From Sphaerisporangium fuscum (GTDB lineage: Bacteria; Actinomycetota; Actinomycetes; Streptosporangiales; Streptosporangiaceae): 64,000 nt of DNA. The notes under the pieces are model-generated. The model saw only the letters and a program-made list of their open reading frames with translations, had not been told where the DNA came from and made no database searches. The translations under genes were made by a program, and so were the position numbers. Shown piece after piece: positions 60,723-64,000 of the stretch; position 1 is the first letter of the stretch; every line of letters starts with the position of its first letter. The stretch lies in assembly GCF_018531465.1 (NCBI RefSeq), contig NZ_JAHDTF010000017.1, positions 62,001-126,000 on the forward strand. Reading direction: 5' to 3'.

Positions 60723-60756
60723 GCGCCCGCCGTCCCTCGATGAGGGCGGCGGGCGC
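60723..60756 (+). terminator. Hairpin after pepA
   Basis: GCGCCCGCCG/CGGCGGGCGC outer stem with CCCTC/GAGGG inner stem and a GAT-type loop, 9 bp after the stop, followed by GTGTTCTG. Also positioned to end the leftward methyltransferase transcript. Confidence 0.78.
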
Positions 60757-60823
60757 GTGTTCTGCCGGGGGCCGGCACGTCACATTGGGGATATGTCCGG
60801 GTTTGTGATACTTCTCACTGATT

Positions 60824-61474
60824 TCAAGTGGCGATCTTGATGGCGGCGAGCAGGCCGTCACCCAAGGGGAGCAGCAGGGCGCGCAGCCGTTCGTCGGACC
60901 TGACGAGCTTGCCCAGCTCGCGGATCGCCACGGTGCCGGGGTCGCGCTGCGCCGGGTCGGCCACCCGGTTGTGGCCCATGGCGTTGTCGAACACCACGAT
61001 GCCCCCGAGCCGCAGCAGGCGCACCGCCTCGGCCAGGTAGTCGCCGTACTCCTGCTCGGCGGCGTCGCAGAAGACCATGTCGTAGCCGCCGTCGGCCAGG
61101 CGGGGGAGCACGTCGAGGGCGCGCCCGCCGATGAGGCGGATCTTGCTGCCGGAGAATCCCGCCTCGGCGAACGTCTGGCGGGCCATCCGCTGGTGCTCGG
61201 GCTCGACGTCGACGCTGGTCAGAGTACCGTCCGGGCGCATGCCGCGCAGCAGCCACAGCCCGGACACCCCGCACCCGGTGCCGACCTCGACCACCGCCCT
61301 GGCGCTGATCGCCGTGGCGAGGAAGCACAGCGCCGCGCCGGCCCCGGGCAGGACCGGGTCGGCCCCCACCTCGAGGCCGCGCCGCCTCGCGGCGCGCAGC
61401 ACCTCGTCCTCGGGATGGAAATCCTCCGCGTAGGCCAGCGTGGCCTCCACCGGATTCGTCGGCGTCGGGGCCAT
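60824..61474 (-). CDS. O-methyltransferase (catechol-type, Rv1220c-like)
   Basis: 216 residues. VVEVGTGCGVSGLWLLRGM as the SAM loop, TSVDVEPEHQRMARQTFAEAG, MVFCDAAEQEYGDYLAEAVR (metal Asp) and GIVVFDNAMGHNRVADP. Divergent from sigE, exactly as Rv1220c is from sigE in M. tuberculosis; it may also be under SigE control. ATG 61474 with GGAGGAG 7 bases upstream. Confidence 0.9.
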   Translation of the reverse strand: MAPTPTNPVEATLAYAEDFHPEDEVLRAARRRGLEVGADPVLPGAGAALCFLATAISARAVVEVGTGCGVSGLWLLRGMRPDGTLTSVDVEPEHQRMARQTFAEAGFSGSKIRLIGGRALDVLPRLADGGYDMVFCDAAEQEYGDYLAEAVRLLRLGGIVVFDNAMGHNRVADPAQRDPGTVAIRELGKLVRSDERLRALLLPLGDGLLAAIKIAT

Positions 61475-61542
61475 CGGCCTCTCCTCCCCGCTTGAGCCGT
61501 ACGCACGTAATGGTCGCAGCCTAGGGGAGTCGGGGCCGAACG

Positions 61543-61568
61543 GGAACTCACGCCACAACGGGTACGTT
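61543..61568 (+). promoter_or_regulatory. ECF-type promoter upstream of sigE
   Basis: GGAAC (61543-61547), 17-base spacer, CGTT (61565-61568): the consensus read by SigE/SigH-class factors. Supports autoregulation of sigE. About 85 bases upstream of ATG 61653. Confidence 0.7.
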
Positions 61569-61575
61569 GCACGCT

Positions 61576-61594
61576 TTGAACGACCTTTGTTCAA
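61576..61594. promoter_or_regulatory. Inverted repeat in the sigE leader
   Basis: TTGAAC-N7-GTTCAA, just downstream of the ECF promoter. May be a second regulator's site (in mycobacteria sigE is also under MprA and SigH control) or part of a leader structure. Confidence 0.4.
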
Positions 61595-61652
61595 CGACAC
61601 AGTCCGGCCTCATCGGCCTCTGGGTACGCAGGAAGGGACGAAACCAGGCACT

Positions 61653-62312
61653 ATGGCTGTAGCGGTGGTCCCGGAGAGAGGAGTCCTGGTGGACGAACAC
61701 CACCAGACCGATACTCCCGACAGTGCGTTTCCGGGGGGAGACCCCCGGCTGCCCGATGGAGGTTGGACGCCTCCGACCTGGGAGGAGGTCGTTCGCGAGC
61801 ATTCGGCGCGCGTCTACCGTCTGGCCTACCGGCTGACGGGCAACGTCCATGACGCCGAAGACCTCACCCAGGAGGTCTTCGTCCGGGTGTTCAGGTCGCT
61901 TTCGAGCTACACGCCGGGCACTTTCGAAGGCTGGTTGCATCGCATCACCACCAACCTGTTCCTCGACATGGCGCGGCGCAGGCAGCGCATCAGGTTCGAG
62001 GGGCTCGCCGACGACGCCGCCGAGCGGCTGCGCGGCCGCGAGCCGTCCCCGGCGCAGGTGTTCGACGATGCCCAGATGGAGCCCGACATCCAGGCCGCGC
62101 TCGACTCCCTGCAGCCGGAGTTCCGCGCGGCGGTGGTCCTGTGCGACATCGAGGGCCTGTCCTATGAGGAGATCGCGGCGACGCTCGGCGTGAAGCTGGG
62201 CACCGTCCGCAGCCGAATCCATCGCGGTCGTAGCCAGTTGCGGGAGGCGCTCGAGCACCGTGCGCCCCGTCGCGACGAACTCCCCCCGACCGTAACCAGG
62301 GAGGGAGCATGA
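61653..62312 (+). CDS. sigE: ECF sigma factor SigE
   Basis: 219 residues from ATG 61653, or 207 from GTG 61689, which has the better ribosome site (GAGAGGAG). Region 2: VREHSARVYRLAYRLTGNVH then DAEDLTQEVFVRVFRSL; region 4: LQPEFRAAVVLCDIEGLSYE then EIAATLGVKLGTVRSRIHRG. It directs RNA polymerase to envelope-stress genes. Its ATGA overlap with the anti-sigma gene and the flanking O-methyltransferase and htrA genes match the mycobacterial sigE locus. Confidence 0.93.
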   Translation: MAVAVVPERGVLVDEHHQTDTPDSAFPGGDPRLPDGGWTPPTWEEVVREHSARVYRLAYRLTGNVHDAEDLTQEVFVRVFRSLSSYTPGTFEGWLHRITTNLFLDMARRRQRIRFEGLADDAAERLRGREPSPAQVFDDAQMEPDIQAALDSLQPEFRAAVVLCDIEGLSYEEIAATLGVKLGTVRSRIHRGRSQLREALEHRAPRRDELPPTVTREGA

Positions 62313-62836
62313 GCCATCTCGGAGAGCGGGCCTCGGCGCTCGTCGACGGAGAGCTCGGCCACGCCGAGCGGGAACGCGCGCTGACGCATCTGACGTTCTG
62401 CGCGGACTGCCGTGCCGAGCTCGACGCCATCCGGGCGCTGAAGAGCCGGCTTCGGTCACTCGATCCACCGGCCGTCCCGGCGGACCTCACGATGTCCCTG
62501 CTGCGCATGGCGGAGCCGGGCGGTCCGGTTCCACCGCGGGTCCGGCCCTTTCCGAACCCGACTTATTCGCTGACCAGCGCTCCGGTCGACAACAGGCCGC
62601 GCAGGCGCGGCGGGTTCACCGGGCCGGGACGCTCAGGCGGGCGCAGGGTGGGGTACGTCGCGGTCGGCGTCGCGTCGGCGGCGGTCGCCCTCGGCACACT
62701 GTTCATGGTGGGCGGCGGCGACAGGCCGACCGCCCCGCCGGTAGAGATGTTCGCCAACCAGCACCGTACGGCCACCACCAGCCCGGCTGAGGAGGTCGCC
62801 CCCGGCCGCGCCGGCTCGCCCGCCCGGCAGCCCTGA
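62309..62836 (+). CDS. rseA: Zinc-binding anti-sigma factor
   Basis: 175 residues. N-terminal ZAS domain with the H-x3-C-x2-C motif HLTFCADC (His27, Cys31, Cys34) that holds SigE. A Pro/Arg-rich linker, one membrane segment (about 111-132: VGYVAVGVASAAVALGTLFM) and an outer tail. In mycobacterial RseA the membrane segment is lacking; here it suggests release by membrane proteolysis. Overlaps sigE by 4 bp. Confidence 0.9.
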   Translation: MSHLGERASALVDGELGHAERERALTHLTFCADCRAELDAIRALKSRLRSLDPPAVPADLTMSLLRMAEPGGPVPPRVRPFPNPTYSLTSAPVDNRPRRRGGFTGPGRSGGRRVGYVAVGVASAAVALGTLFMVGGGDRPTAPPVEMFANQHRTATTSPAEEVAPGRAGSPARQP

Positions 62837-62861
62837 GCGCCGGGCCGGTCACCGTCAGAGC

Positions 62862-62944
62862 GTCCAGGCCTGTTTTCCGCACGAGCCCGAACTCCGCCGT
62901 CGGACGCTGTCGGCGGTCGAGGGCGATGTGCGGAGAACGGGCCC
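62862..62944. repeat. Long inverted-repeat intergenic element, copy B
   Basis: Arms CCAGGCCTGTTTTCCGCAC (62862-62880) and GTGCGGAGAACGGGCCCAG (62926-62944). Shares the arm sequences, the GAGCCCGAA start and the GGGCGAT end of the core with copy A at 46907, while the middle differs (a CCGCC/GGCGG stem here). Confidence 0.7.
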
Positions 62945-63144
62945 AGGCAGGGCGGGCAGGTCGTCCGTCCTCGCCGTGCCGAGGCTGGTCATCGCACCCG
63001 TGGGCTCACTGTCGTCCGTGCCGTCCGCCCCGCACCGGGCATACGATCGGATGGACCCCGCGGGTGCGGCTTACGGCGCTCGTATGCGGTCGGAGCGAGA
63101 ATCTGGCGTAGCCCACGTTGACTGGCCTCGGGAGTGAGCCTTCG
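62945..63144 (+). other. Spacer before htrA
   Basis: No gene. A second promoter for htrA is possible here but none was certain; GGGAG at 63131-63135 is the probable htrA ribosome site. Confidence 0.4.
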
Positions 63145-64000
63145 ATGACCGACGAGAGACGTACCTTCGACGGCGGGGACGGGGCGACTCCCTCCCAGCA
63201 GTCCCAGGAGGGGGCGGCGTCGGAGTCCTCGGGCCCCTCCAGCGGCATGCGGGTCCGGCCCGAGTTCCTGCCGGCGTCCGACACCTGGCCCGCAGACGCG
63301 GCCGTCTCCGGTCCCGACGCCTTCACCGGGCCCAACCCCTTCGCGGCGGCCTCGGAGCCCTCTGGGGGCGACACGGGGCGTTTCCCGGCGGCCGACACGG
63401 CGCGCTCCCCGCAGGGCGACACCGCCCGCTTCGCCGCTCCCGGGCACGATCCTTTCAGCCCCGAGAGCACCGGCCCCATCCCGTGGGCGCGAGAGCAGTC
63501 CTACGCCCAGCAGCCGCCGTCCGGTGAGGCCTCCTCCGGCTGGGGCAACCCCGCCGGTGGACCGCTCCCGCCGACCCCGGGCGGCCCCTACGGCCCGCCC
63601 CCGCCGCGCAACGCCCTCGGCATGGGGCCCGGCTGGGCGCCCCCGCCCCCTCCCCGGTACGACGCGGGCGTCCCGGGCGCTCCTGGCGCGTCACGGCTGC
63701 CGAGGACCGGCGTGCTCGCCGTCCTCGCGGTCGTCATCGCCCTGGTCGCCTCGGCAGCCGGCAGCATCGGCACCTACCTGCTCACCCGGTCGGGGTCCGG
63801 CGTGGACCCCTCCTACAACCTCGGCACGCCGTCCGGCAGGATCGTCAACCGCGCCCCCGACTCGGTGGCGGGGGTCGCGGCGAAGGTCCTGCCCAGCGTG
63901 GTGTCGCTCGACGTGCGCGGCAACAGCGAGGCGGGCACCGGCTCCGGGTTCGTGATCAAGGGTGGTTACATCGTCACGAACAACCACGTGGTCGCCGCGG
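63145..64000 (+). CDS. htrA: HtrA-type trypsin-like serine protease, 3' end outside window
   Basis: The first 285 residues are present. A long Pro/Gly-rich cytosolic tail with DTGRFPAADTARSP-like repeats (1-185), one membrane segment (about 188-213), then the start of the protease: SVVSLDVRGNSEAGTGSGFV and GYIVTNNHVV with catalytic His281. The Asp and Ser and any PDZ domain lie beyond base 64000. In mycobacteria HtrA, encoded next to sigE-rseA, is an essential envelope protease. ATG 63145, GGGAG 9-13 bases upstream. Confidence 0.9.
   Translation, partial: MTDERRTFDGGDGATPSQQSQEGAASESSGPSSGMRVRPEFLPASDTWPADAAVSGPDAFTGPNPFAAASEPSGGDTGRFPAADTARSPQGDTARFAAPGHDPFSPESTGPIPWAREQSYAQQPPSGEASSGWGNPAGGPLPPTPGGPYGPPPPRNALGMGPGWAPPPPPRYDAGVPGAPGASRLPRTGVLAVLAVVIALVASAAGSIGTYLLTRSGSGVDPSYNLGTPSGRIVNRAPDSVAGVAAKVLPSVVSLDVRGNSEAGTGSGFVIKGGYIVTNNHVVAA

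Overview
High-GC actinomycete chromosome, most likely a Streptosporangiales member (Nonomuraea / Streptosporangium / Microbispora type). This placement is inferred from gene content, not from a marker search: a mycothiol gene (mshB), an XRE regulator paired with DUF397, DUF3117, DUF6113, and a sigE-rseA-htrA block. The right half keeps the gene order known from Mycobacterium tuberculosis Rv1170-Rv1223: mshB, ferredoxin, dapC, dapD, dapE, LOG-family protein, DivIVA-like protein, tag, DUF3117, O-methyltransferase, sigE, rseA, htrA. Accessory genes are inserted between the conserved ones. No rRNA, tRNA, CRISPR array, integrase or transposase was seen.

Layout. 1-5 kb: the end of sdhB, a GNAT gene bracketed by two copies of a 33-bp repeat, a DUF397/XRE/anti-sigma-like ATPase cluster, a RibD-like reductase, a Nudix gene with its catalytic box deleted, and a split-barrel flavoprotein-like gene. 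5-18.7 kb: a run of small stress or detoxification modules, most with a regulator and a visible operator (MarR-MFS-hydrolase; HxlR-MFS; TetR-quinone reductase; MarR-proline iminopeptidase; a two-component pair whose response regulator has lost its end; an oxidoreductase under a soxbox-like palindrome). Four nearly identical cassettes of 234-267 bp are scattered through this stretch. Each encodes a 35-46 residue peptide of 11-residue repeats ending in GTTWD, preceded by an overlapping 10-codon ORF and a structured leader. This is the most unusual thing in the window.

19-26.8 kb: a small HTH gene with a ClpN-domain gene, a heterodimeric ABC exporter with complementary degenerate ATPase sites, an S9 peptidase, and mshB. 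26.8-32.8 kb: an apparent insertion between mshB and DUF6113 carrying a P450, a GntR regulator, a PEBP protein, a GbsR/MarR-like regulator and a beta-lactamase-fold hydrolase. The promoters of the P450 and the hydrolase share one sequence design. 32.8-39.7 kb: flavin reductase, membrane proteins, an MBL-fold hydrolase, a TetR module with a perfect 40-bp palindrome, and a cysteinyl-tRNA synthetase.

39.7-46.0 kb: a three-gene locus in which two paralogous proteins with sigma-region-4-like helices flank a UvrD/Rep-type helicase whose N-terminus looks RelE-like. It is a candidate uncharacterised DNA-transaction or defence system. 46-64 kb: mostly conserved backbone (lysine/diaminopimelate synthesis, ferredoxin, DNA repair, aminopeptidase, SigE envelope-stress system). 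Two copies of an 83-93 bp inverted-repeat element lie at 46.9 and 62.9 kb. Start codons were chosen by eye from ribosome sites, family lengths and overlaps, and several are marked uncertain.
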